Shown: positions 42,648-49,972 of the stretch, piece after piece
Numbering within the stretch: position 1 is the stretch's first letter
How the letters are laid out: each line of letters begins with the position of its first letter
DNA from: Elizabethkingia occulta
GTDB taxonomy: Bacteria > Bacteroidota > Bacteroidia > Flavobacteriales > Weeksellaceae
DNA length: 64,000 nucleotides
Reading direction: 5' to 3'
Assembly (NCBI RefSeq): GCF_002023715.1
Contig: NZ_MAHX01000016.1
Coordinates: 496,001-560,000, forward strand
Translations under genes and position numbers: made by a program
Notes under the pieces: model-generated
Told to the model about the DNA's origin: nothing
What the model saw: the letters and a program-made list of their open reading frames with translations, nothing else
Database searches by the model: none

Positions 42648-43571
42648 ATGCAGTCAACTGATACGATTTTAATGATAGAGCCTATTGCATTTGGATTTAA
42701 TGCACAAACGGCGGTAAATAATTATTTTCAGGTAAATGATGAATCTAAAGAAACTCAATCTGAAGCGCTGAAAGAGTTTAATGCTTTTGTAGATAAGCTT
42801 AGGAGCAAAGGGGTGAATATAATTACCGTAAAAGATACTTTGGATCCGCATACGCCAGACTCTATATTCCCAAATAACTGGGTGAGTTTCCATCAGGATG
42901 GTACTGTCATTTTATATCCAATGTTTGCTGAAAACAGAAGGCTGGAGCGCAGAAATGATATTTTAGATCAATTATCTGGAAAAGGACTTAGTATTGCAGC
43001 TGTTAAAGACTATTCATTATTTGAAGCAGAAAACAGATTTTTGGAAGGAACCGGAAGTATGATTTTGGATCGTGAAAATAAAATTGCTTACGGAGCAGTT
43101 TCATTACGTTTGGATGAAGAAATTTTCATCAAATGGTGTGCCGAATTTGGTTATAAACCTGTAGTGTTTCATTCTTTTCAGTCCGTAAACGGAGAAAGAC
43201 TCCCAATCTATCATACAAATGTAATGATGTGCGTAGGAAGTGATTATGCTGTAATTTGCCTGGATACAATCGATGATGTTACCGAAAGAGAATTGGTAGA
43301 AAAAGCACTTACAGAAAGTCATAAAGAAGTAATTGAAATTTCTGAAGAGCAAATGCAGAATTTTGCGGGTAACATGCTTGAAGTAAGAAATAATAAAGGG
43401 CATAAATTTTTAGTAATGAGTGAATGTGCTTATAAGAGCCTTACCTCAAAGCAGATTCAAACCATAGAAGCACATGCTGAAATATTATATTCGGATCTTC
43501 ATACAATTGAAAAGAATGGTGGTGGTAGTGCCCGTTGTATGATGGCTGAAGTTTTTCTTCCGAAAGCATAA
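42648..43571 (+). CDS. CtlX-like citrulline/arginine hydrolase
   Basis: A 307-residue member of the guanidino-group-modifying superfamily, most like the 'citrulline utilization hydrolase' CtlX group. Motifs: SIFPNNWVSFHQDGTVI with the substrate Asn/Asp loop, FLEGTGSMILDR with the conserved Glu, YHTNVMMCVGSDYAVI with the active-site His, and the nucleophile Cys in GGSARCMMAEVFLP at the C-terminus. The catalytic set looks complete. It would act on a ureido or guanidino amino acid such as citrulline or arginine. It sits directly before the speD-led operon (33-base gap) but that operon has its own -7 element. Confidence 0.85.
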   Translation: MQSTDTILMIEPIAFGFNAQTAVNNYFQVNDESKETQSEALKEFNAFVDKLRSKGVNIITVKDTLDPHTPDSIFPNNWVSFHQDGTVILYPMFAENRRLERRNDILDQLSGKGLSIAAVKDYSLFEAENRFLEGTGSMILDRENKIAYGAVSLRLDEEIFIKWCAEFGYKPVVFHSFQSVNGERLPIYHTNVMMCVGSDYAVICLDTIDDVTERELVEKALTESHKEVIEISEEQMQNFAGNMLEVRNNKGHKFLVMSECAYKSLTSKQIQTIEAHAEILYSDLHTIEKNGGGSARCMMAEVFLPKA

Positions 43572-43577
43572 TTTCAT

Positions 43578-43585
43578 TATATTTG
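43578..43585 (+). promoter_or_regulatory. -7 element of the speD-led operon (TATATTTG)
   Basis: Exact TAnnTTTG match 19 bases before the TTG start of speD. Supports a promoter separate from the CtlX-like gene. Confidence 0.5.
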
Positions 43586-43604
43586 GAGAAATTCATAACT
43601 ATTA

Positions 43605-43964
43605 TTGAAATCTACTCTTAACAAAGGTTTACACATACTTATAACACTTGAAACCCCAACTGATACTAAGCTGTATCAGTGTGGAGAATTTATAAGTTTT
43701 GCGGAAAAATTACTTGCAGATAACCAAACAGAGGTTGTAGGCTTATCTACACATGTATTTGATAATAATAGCTTTACGGCAGCTGTTGTTCTGAAAGAGT
43801 CTCATTTGTGTATACATACCTGGCCGGAATATTCACAGTTACAGTTTGATTTATTCCTTTGCAATTACAAACAGGATAATCAGTATAAAGCTGAAAATAT
43901 TGCAGCTGATATTGTTGCATTTTTCGAAGGAGAAATAGTACAACAAGATAAAATCTACAGATAA
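43605..43964 (+). CDS. speD: S-adenosylmethionine decarboxylase proenzyme
   Basis: A 119-residue pyruvoyl-dependent decarboxylase that makes decarboxylated SAM, the aminopropyl donor. The self-cleavage site is visible: [13 protein letters not shown], with Glu65-Ser66; Ser66 becomes the pyruvoyl group. The preceding [19 protein letters not shown] and the catalytic Cys86 in FDLFLCNY fit the small bacterial type. The start must be TTG, since no ATG or GTG in the frame gives a complete family N-terminus. First gene of an operon with a membrane aminopropyltransferase, so its product is presumably used there. A link to spermidine itself is not shown by the sequence. Confidence 0.93.
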   Translation: MKSTLNKGLHILITLETPTDTKLYQCGEFISFAEKLLADNQTEVVGLSTHVFDNNSFTAAVVLKESHLCIHTWPEYSQLQFDLFLCNYKQDNQYKAENIAADIVAFFEGEIVQQDKIYR

Positions 43965-43965
43965 G

Positions 43966-45369
43966 ATGCAGTTTGTTTGCCCTGTTTGTAGCAAAGAAAA
44001 TAAGCATATTCTTAATTTTGAAATCGAAGAATATGTTTGTACGTCTTGTCGTAATCTTATCAATGTAAAAAATAATAAATCTGTAAAAGTTTTCCATACT
44101 TCACCAAGTAATATTGTACTGGATACAACAAAAAAAGGTATTGTTGATGGTATTGAGTATTTTGTTACAGGAATTGTGATGAGAAAATATGGAAGTTCTA
44201 CTTACTGGAGAGAATATTATCTTCGGGATAAAAATGGTAATACTGCATTTCTGAGTGAAAGCGATGGTCATTGGGTATTTATGCTTCCACAAACGGAACC
44301 TCTAAAAGAAGCTAAATATTTTTGTGAATTCAAAGGGAAAAAGTATCGATGGTATGAAACTACGCCAAGTACAATTCATGTAGCCCAAGGTTTTTTTCAA
44401 GAAGAACTTAACTTTAAACCGGCTAGTTATAAAGAATTTGTAAACGGAACAGAGATGGTTTCCCGTGAAGAAGGAGGGATTGGGACAGAATACTTCTGGG
44501 GAAGACATATCTCTAAAAATTATGTCAAAAAAAGTTTTAAACCAGATTATCTGCCTTACTATTACGGAATAGGAATTGTGCAGCCCTATTACTTCAATGT
44601 TAAGCAAATTGTAAATATATTGGGGATAACTGCTCTTCTCATTTGTATATTACAATATTGGGTTTATAACTCACGTACAAATTATACTGTTTTTGAAGAA
44701 AAGCTTGAGTTTAAAAATATTAAGGATAAGGAATACCTCAGTAAAAGTTTTGAGTTATCTGGAGGTTCAGCTCCCCTAAATGTAGAAGCTTTTTCTAATG
44801 TGGATAATTCCTGGGCAACCTTCGATGTAAGTCTTGTAAATGAAAAGAATAATGAAGTTATTACGGCTACCAAGGATATTGAATATTATCATGGCTATGA
44901 AGGTGGAGAAAACTGGGCGGAAGGTAACAAAAGTGTAGATTATAATTTTTGTGGAGTAGCACCTGGAAAGTATCATTTTCTAATTTCCGGTGAAAATGAA
45001 CAGATGGTAACTGAGACTACACCTTCTATAAAAGATATTACTATCACACAACTTCCTGAAGGAGGCATTCTGGGGCATGATACCATAAGTCATGAAGTTA
45101 CTTATTATGAAAATAAGAATGAATATCAAGCAGATTCTGCAGATGTAGCAAGACATGAACAGGTAATAAACAAAATTAAAGAAGCAGAGGTACAAATAGA
45201 GCAGAAAGAACTTCCGAGCCTGAAGATTGTGGCCAAATGGTACCCAGTTTCTTTCTGGAATTTCTGGATTATAATGATTATTCTTGCTATTATAGGAGTT
45301 GTGTTATATTATGGGAAAAATTACTTTGACAGAGCAAAGTGGAATAACAGCTCAAATTCACCATTTTAA
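43966..45369 (+). CDS. Zinc-ribbon DUF4178 protein with membrane segments
   Basis: A 467-residue protein. An N-terminal zinc ribbon (CPVC at 5-8, CTSC at 26-29) precedes a DUF4178 domain (VDGIEYFVTGIVMRKYGSSTYWREYYL, LSESDGHWVFM; DUF4178 is also found in YjfK-like neighbourhoods of other bacteria). A transmembrane helix near 210-228 and another near 430-452 flank a region of about 200 residues, probably extracytoplasmic. The function of DUF4178 is not known. It starts one base after the speD stop, so translation is coupled. The zinc ribbon suggests that it binds nucleic acid, protein or another enzyme on the cytosolic side. Confidence 0.85.
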   Translation: MQFVCPVCSKENKHILNFEIEEYVCTSCRNLINVKNNKSVKVFHTSPSNIVLDTTKKGIVDGIEYFVTGIVMRKYGSSTYWREYYLRDKNGNTAFLSESDGHWVFMLPQTEPLKEAKYFCEFKGKKYRWYETTPSTIHVAQGFFQEELNFKPASYKEFVNGTEMVSREEGGIGTEYFWGRHISKNYVKKSFKPDYLPYYYGIGIVQPYYFNVKQIVNILGITALLICILQYWVYNSRTNYTVFEEKLEFKNIKDKEYLSKSFELSGGSAPLNVEAFSNVDNSWATFDVSLVNEKNNEVITATKDIEYYHGYEGGENWAEGNKSVDYNFCGVAPGKYHFLISGENEQMVTETTPSIKDITITQLPEGGILGHDTISHEVTYYENKNEYQADSADVARHEQVINKIKEAEVQIEQKELPSLKIVAKWYPVSFWNFWIIMIILAIIGVVLYYGKNYFDRAKWNNSSNSPF

Positions 45370-45379
45370 AATATAAAAG

Positions 45380-45571
45380 ATGGAAAAAATTCTGAATTAC
45401 ATTAAAATAAACTGGATACTACTAAGCATTGGTATATTATTTCTGGGGAGTTTTGTTTATCTTACTTTTTCCGGAAATAAGTTTTGCGATTGCGTAAAAA
45501 CTGAAAAATATAAGGATGGTAAATCCTCCTCTTCAAGAGGGCATTCATCATACAGATTCTATCATAAATAA
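45380..45571 (+). CDS. Small single-helix membrane protein with Cys-x-Cys
   Basis: A 63-residue gene with one membrane helix (about 13-30, WILLSIGILFLGSFVYLTF). The tail begins with NKFCDCVKTEKYKDG and is Ser/Lys/Arg/His rich (SSSSRGHSSYRFYHK). I do not recognise a family. Position inside the tight operon, 10 bases after the DUF4178 gene and 11 before DUF350, argues that it is real. The C-D-C pair could hold metal or form a disulfide. Confidence 0.75.
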   Translation: MEKILNYIKINWILLSIGILFLGSFVYLTFSGNKFCDCVKTEKYKDGKSSSSRGHSSYRFYHK

Positions 45572-45582
45572 ATGCAACAGCT

Positions 45583-45798
45583 ATGGACAAAATAAACTTT
45601 CTTCCGGTAATTAACTCTGTTCTTTATTCTTTCCTAGGAATAGCAATATTACTTGTATGCTACTTAATTATAGAAAAAATAACACCGGAAAGGACATGGC
45701 ATGAGATTTCCAAAAATAATAACATTGCCTTAGCTATTATCTTAGGAGCATTCATAATAGGAATATCAATTATCATTAGTGCTGCAATTCATGGATAG
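45583..45798 (+). CDS. DUF350 membrane protein
   Basis: A 71-residue protein with two membrane helices (about 9-27 and 48-68) and a conserved short loop (IEKITPERTWHEISKNNNIALAIILGA). This is the DUF350 pattern, the same family as E. coli YjfL. Its function is unknown. The stop overlaps the start of the aminopropyltransferase gene by eight bases, so the two are translationally linked. Confidence 0.85.
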   Translation: MDKINFLPVINSVLYSFLGIAILLVCYLIIEKITPERTWHEISKNNNIALAIILGAFIIGISIIISAAIHG

Positions 45799-47305
45799 AA
45801 GAAAACTTCCGTTTGAATTACTTTTACTTTTTTCTGTCTTCGTTATTGCAACCTGCGGTCTGATTTATGAATTAGTAGCAGGAGCTTTAGCCAGTTACTT
45901 GCTTGGAGATTCAGTTAAGCAATTTTCATTTATTATAGGAGTTTATCTTTTTTCTATGGGAGTAGGCTCCTATTTGGCAAAGTATATTCACAGAAATTTA
46001 ATCGACCGGTTTATAGAAATCGAGATTCTGGTAGGAGTCATTGGCGGAATTAGTTCCGTTGTACTATTCGTTGTATTCAATACTTTTAGTCATTTTGAGT
46101 GGATACTTTACCTTTTTGTTTTTCTTACAGGCTGCCTTGTAGGGCTTGAAATACCTTTGTTAATGAATATTTTGAAAGGTAGGGTAAAGTTCAGGGATTT
46201 AGTTTCTAATGTATTTGCATTTGATTATATAGGAGCTCTATTAGCCTCAATACTTTTTCCTCTGGTACTGATTCCTAATCTCGGAATATTAAGAACTCCA
46301 CTTTTTTTTGGACTAATTAATATTTCTGTAGCTCTTTTTTTAAGTTTTTCTTTGAAAGAAGAACTTAAAAAAAGAAGGTGGCTTCAGGTAAAATCTATAC
46401 TTTCATTTATAGCTTTAGTTGTATTATTCATTTTTGCCGATAAAATTCTGGCATTATCTGAGGAGAAACTGTATGGAGAAAATATCATTTATACTCACAA
46501 TTCTCCCTATCAACGTATTGCATTAACACGAAATAATAAAGATTTTCGTTTGTATCTTAACAACAATTTGCAGTTTTCTTCGGCAGATGAATACAGATAC
46601 CACGAAGCATTAATTCATCCGGCAATGTCTATGGCACCTGTAATCTCTAATGTTTTGGTATTAGGTGGCGGTGACGGATTTGCTGTTCGGGAAATCCTAA
46701 AGTATAAAGAAGTGAAAAACGTTACACTAGTGGATTTGGATGCAGAAATGACAAGATTTTTCCGTGAAAATAAGACAATGCGGGATTTGAATCATAATGC
46801 ATTAAACAATTCAAAAGTTAGTATCATTAATCAGGATGCCTATTTATGGGTGAAGAATGCTAAATCTAAATTTGATGTTATTATTATAGACTTTCCGGAC
46901 CCGTCTAATTATAGTCTTGGAAAATTATATTCTCTCCAATTTTATAAAGAGCTAAAGAAAATCGTGAATCCGGAGACATTTATATCTGTGCAAACAACAT
47001 CTCCATATTTTGCACCTAAATCATTCTGGTGTATTCAGAAAACACTGGCTCAGGTTTTTGATCACGTTTCAGCATACCATACCTATGTTCCTTCGTTTGG
47101 AGAATGGGGATTTTGCTTAGCCTCGGGACAAACTCTTAATAGTGAGATAAACCACCGTCTACAGGGACTCAAATATTATGATTATAACTTTAGTCAAATG
47201 GCATATTTCAACAAGGATATGAAAACAGATCAGGTAGAAATTAACCGTTTGGATAACCAAATTTTAGTTCGTTATTTTGATGAAGAGTGGGGGCGGGTAC
47301 AATAG
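45791..47305 (+). CDS. Membrane-fused aminopropyltransferase (spermidine-synthase-like)
   Basis: A 504-residue protein: about seven N-terminal membrane helices (roughly 10-230) joined to a spermidine-synthase-type domain. The latter is clear: SPYQRIALTR, NNLQFSSADEYRYHEALIHPAM (polyamine site), VLVLGGGDGFAVREIL (SAM-type nucleotide site), VTLVDLDAEM and IIIDFPDPSNYSLGKLYS with the catalytic Asp. It transfers aminopropyl groups from decarboxylated SAM, made by the SpeD of the same operon. The membrane part suggests a lipid-linked or secreted acceptor. Start ATG at 45791 (a GTG at 45779 would add 4 residues). Overlaps the next gene by 26-29 bases. Confidence 0.88.
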   Translation: MDRRKLPFELLLLFSVFVIATCGLIYELVAGALASYLLGDSVKQFSFIIGVYLFSMGVGSYLAKYIHRNLIDRFIEIEILVGVIGGISSVVLFVVFNTFSHFEWILYLFVFLTGCLVGLEIPLLMNILKGRVKFRDLVSNVFAFDYIGALLASILFPLVLIPNLGILRTPLFFGLINISVALFLSFSLKEELKKRRWLQVKSILSFIALVVLFIFADKILALSEEKLYGENIIYTHNSPYQRIALTRNNKDFRLYLNNNLQFSSADEYRYHEALIHPAMSMAPVISNVLVLGGGDGFAVREILKYKEVKNVTLVDLDAEMTRFFRENKTMRDLNHNALNNSKVSIINQDAYLWVKNAKSKFDVIIIDFPDPSNYSLGKLYSLQFYKELKKIVNPETFISVQTTSPYFAPKSFWCIQKTLAQVFDHVSAYHTYVPSFGEWGFCLASGQTLNSEINHRLQGLKYYDYNFSQMAYFNKDMKTDQVEINRLDNQILVRYFDEEWGRVQ

Positions 47306-48875
47306 AAGGGGTTTTCTGAAAACAACCTTTTTAGCTGGAATGGCTATTCCTTTTTTGCAGTTTTGTGTAAAGAAATCAAAAAATCTTTTGCTTAAGATTA
47401 CGGGAACTGATCATGTTCTTGGACATCGTTTGTGGGCAAAGGATTTTCCGAAGATTACAGAGGAAATAAATATAGAAATATTGATTGTGGGAGGTGGAGT
47501 ATCCGGATTATCTGCGGCACGATATCTCTCACAAAATGGAAAAAGCAATTTTCTAATTTGTGAGATGGAACAATATATTGGTGGAAATTCTTCTGCCGGG
47601 CAGAACCAGTTCTCAAAATACCCGAGAGGTGCACATTATCTGCCTCTTCCAAACAAAGAAGATGTTGAGATAATCTCATTTCTAAAAGAAGCCGGGATGT
47701 ATCTTGGAGATAATGAATCCGGGAAACCTATTTTAGATGACTATCAGCTTGTTTTTCCACAAAACGAAAGATTGTTTTTTAAAAATTCCTGGCAAAATGA
47801 TCTTGTTCCTCAAAAAGGTATTTCTAAGGAAGCCCAGGAAGATTTTATGCGTTTTTTTAGAATAATAAAAGATTTTAAAGAAAAGAAAGATTCAGCAGCT
47901 AAATATTGGTTTATGATACCGGTACAGGAATCAAGTTCTGCGGAAGAGGCTAGGGAATTAGAAACTTATTCCTTTAAAAAATGGCTGAGCAATAATAAGT
48001 TTTGTTCTGAAGAACTTTTATGGTATTTGGATTACTCATGCAGAGATGATTATGGATTAGGTATAGATTATGTTTCTGCTTGGGCAGGGATTCATTATTT
48101 TGCAGGAAGAAAACATAACTGGGCAGTGGATCATAATGACCATGTTTTTACATGGCCGGAGGGAAATGCTCGCCTTACTAAGTATCTTTCAAAATATTCG
48201 GTAGGAAAGATATTGAAAAAACACTTGGCTTATCAGTTAGATATTAAACGTGAAAATGCTGAGGTTTTAGTTTATGACGATGTGAACAAGAAATCAATAA
48301 AGATTAATGCTGATAAAGTTCTGTTTGCAACACCTCAGTTTATTAACAATTATATACTTAAAACCAGAAAAATTAAAAACTTTAATTATGTTCCCTGGCT
48401 ATTGACAACTATAACTTTGAAAAATGAATTTGGAGGTCAGGAAGAATTAGCCTGGGATAATGTTATTTATGGTTCAGATGGCCTGGGGTATATCGATGAT
48501 TTACACCAGAATATTTCTCAAAATACGGGGCCAAAAGTTATTACTTATTACAGAAGTTTTTCTACAGATAACTGCAAAGCTGCCCGAAAGAAATTATTGC
48601 GGCAGACGGAAGATGAATTAAAACGGTTGGTTCTTAATGATCTTAAAAAAGCACATCCGGAAATAGAAGATTATGTATTGGATATGGAATTCAACAAGGT
48701 AGGACATGCAATGATTTCTCCAGTTCCTAATCAGATTTTTGGAGAAGAATCCCAAAAAGCAAAAGAGAGTATAGATGGAAAAGTTTTCTTTGCCCATTCA
48801 GACTTATCTGGAATTTCTATATTTGAAGAAGCTTTCCATCAGGGAATCAATGCTGCAAAACAAATATTATCATGA
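47277..48875 (+). CDS. Tat-type FAD oxidoreductase (amine-oxidase/phytoene-desaturase-like)
   Basis: A 531-532-residue flavoprotein. The start carries a twin-arginine signal (NRRGFLKTTFLAGMAIPFLQFC), so a folded FAD protein would be exported or anchored by the Cys after the hydrophobic core. The FAD site is ILIVGGGVSGLSAARYLSQ followed by EMEQYIGGNSSAG. It resembles flavin amine oxidases or desaturases; relatives oxidise amines or C-C bonds. The ATG at 47280 (or TTG 47277) lies inside the aminopropyltransferase gene. With that gene it may act on the aminopropylated product. Followed by a 4-base overlap (ATGA) with the polytopic protein. Confidence 0.85.
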   Translation: MMKSGGGYNRRGFLKTTFLAGMAIPFLQFCVKKSKNLLLKITGTDHVLGHRLWAKDFPKITEEINIEILIVGGGVSGLSAARYLSQNGKSNFLICEMEQYIGGNSSAGQNQFSKYPRGAHYLPLPNKEDVEIISFLKEAGMYLGDNESGKPILDDYQLVFPQNERLFFKNSWQNDLVPQKGISKEAQEDFMRFFRIIKDFKEKKDSAAKYWFMIPVQESSSAEEARELETYSFKKWLSNNKFCSEELLWYLDYSCRDDYGLGIDYVSAWAGIHYFAGRKHNWAVDHNDHVFTWPEGNARLTKYLSKYSVGKILKKHLAYQLDIKRENAEVLVYDDVNKKSIKINADKVLFATPQFINNYILKTRKIKNFNYVPWLLTTITLKNEFGGQEELAWDNVIYGSDGLGYIDDLHQNISQNTGPKVITYYRSFSTDNCKAARKKLLRQTEDELKRLVLNDLKKAHPEIEDYVLDMEFNKVGHAMISPVPNQIFGEESQKAKESIDGKVFFAHSDLSGISIFEEAFHQGINAAKQILS

Positions 48876-49894
48876 AGCAACCTTGGATACATAATATTAA
48901 GACTGATTTTTGGTTTATACTAATGCCTCCGTTTCTGGTTTTAGCTTTTGTAATTTTGTGTCACGTAAAGCTGCATGATATAGAAAGCAATTATTCTTTT
49001 TTTACATGGTTATTTCTTATTGTATTTATAGATGTAGCACACGTTTATTCTACATTATTTAAAACTTATTTTATTAAAGAAGAGTTTATAAAACGGAAAA
49101 GGCTTTTTATTACAATACCATTATTAAGCTTACTTATAGGTTTTATTTTTTTTCAGATAGGAGATTTGTTTTTCTGGTCTGCACTTGCTTTGGTTGCTGT
49201 ATTTCATTTTATAAGACAGCAATATGGCTTTATGCGGATTTATTCGCGTTTTGAAAAAAACAGAATATCAGGTTATATTGATAATATAGCAATTTATTCA
49301 GCGACTATTTATCCTATGTTATTTTGGTTTTGTACCCCTAGAAGCTTTACATGGTTTGTTGAAGATGAATTTTCGTGGCTGGCAGATTTTAGTCCTGCAT
49401 TACCAATGTTTAGGATTCTGTATTTTCTGATTTTATTATGCTGGATAGGGAAGACAACTTATTACTTCATAAAAGATAAAGTCTTTAATATTCCTAAAAA
49501 TATGTTGATTATCGGAACTTTTATGTCTTGGTATTTCGGAATTGTATACTATAATAATGATTTGATTTTCACATTGCTTAATGTTATTTCACATGGAATA
49601 CCCTACATGGCTTTAATCTATATTCAAGAGATCAGACATAAAGATAAAGAACAGCTTAATAAGCTTAAGATATTCAGGAGTAGTGTTGGGATTCTTCTCT
49701 TTATTATTGTTGTAATGGGATTTGCTTTTTCTGAAGAATTGCTTTGGGAAGTAATGGTCTGGAAAGAACACTTTAAATTTGCTGAAATCAGTTTTCCTGC
49801 ATGGATTTATTATATAATTGTTCCTCTTTTAGTTGTACCACAGCTTACTCATTATCTACTGGATGGATTTATATGGAGAAGAAATAAAATTTAA
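48872..49894 (+). CDS. Polytopic membrane protein with conserved histidines
   Basis: A 340-residue integral membrane protein with about nine hydrophobic segments. Histidines fall in or near membrane segments: DVAHVYSTLFKTYF, VFHFIRQQYGFMRIY, NVISHGIPYMALIY and PQLTHYLLDGFIW. The arrangement recalls membrane di-iron enzymes, but the usual HxxxH/HxxHH spacing is not exact, so the fold is uncertain. The start shares four bases (ATGA) with the preceding flavoprotein stop, so it belongs to the speD operon. I do not recognise a named family. Possible roles are a membrane oxygenase, transferase or transporter for the operon's product. Confidence 0.75.
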   Translation: MKQPWIHNIKTDFWFILMPPFLVLAFVILCHVKLHDIESNYSFFTWLFLIVFIDVAHVYSTLFKTYFIKEEFIKRKRLFITIPLLSLLIGFIFFQIGDLFFWSALALVAVFHFIRQQYGFMRIYSRFEKNRISGYIDNIAIYSATIYPMLFWFCTPRSFTWFVEDEFSWLADFSPALPMFRILYFLILLCWIGKTTYYFIKDKVFNIPKNMLIIGTFMSWYFGIVYYNNDLIFTLLNVISHGIPYMALIYIQEIRHKDKEQLNKLKIFRSSVGILLFIIVVMGFAFSEELLWEVMVWKEHFKFAEISFPAWIYYIIVPLLVVPQLTHYLLDGFIWRRNKI

Positions 49895-49908
49895 AATACA
49901 TAAAATAT

Positions 49909-49941
49909 AAACGCGCCGCAGGCTTTGCCTGCGGCGCGTTT
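49909..49941 (+). terminator. G+C-rich terminator after the speD-led operon
   Basis: AAACGCGCCGCAGG pairs perfectly with CCTGCGGCGCGTTT across CTTTG. It stands out against the A+T-rich genome, and A/T flanks let it work in both directions, so it also ends the convergent barrel-protein gene. Confidence 0.9.
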
Positions 49942-49972
49942 CGTGAAAAATATAGTTTGATATTGGTTTGAT

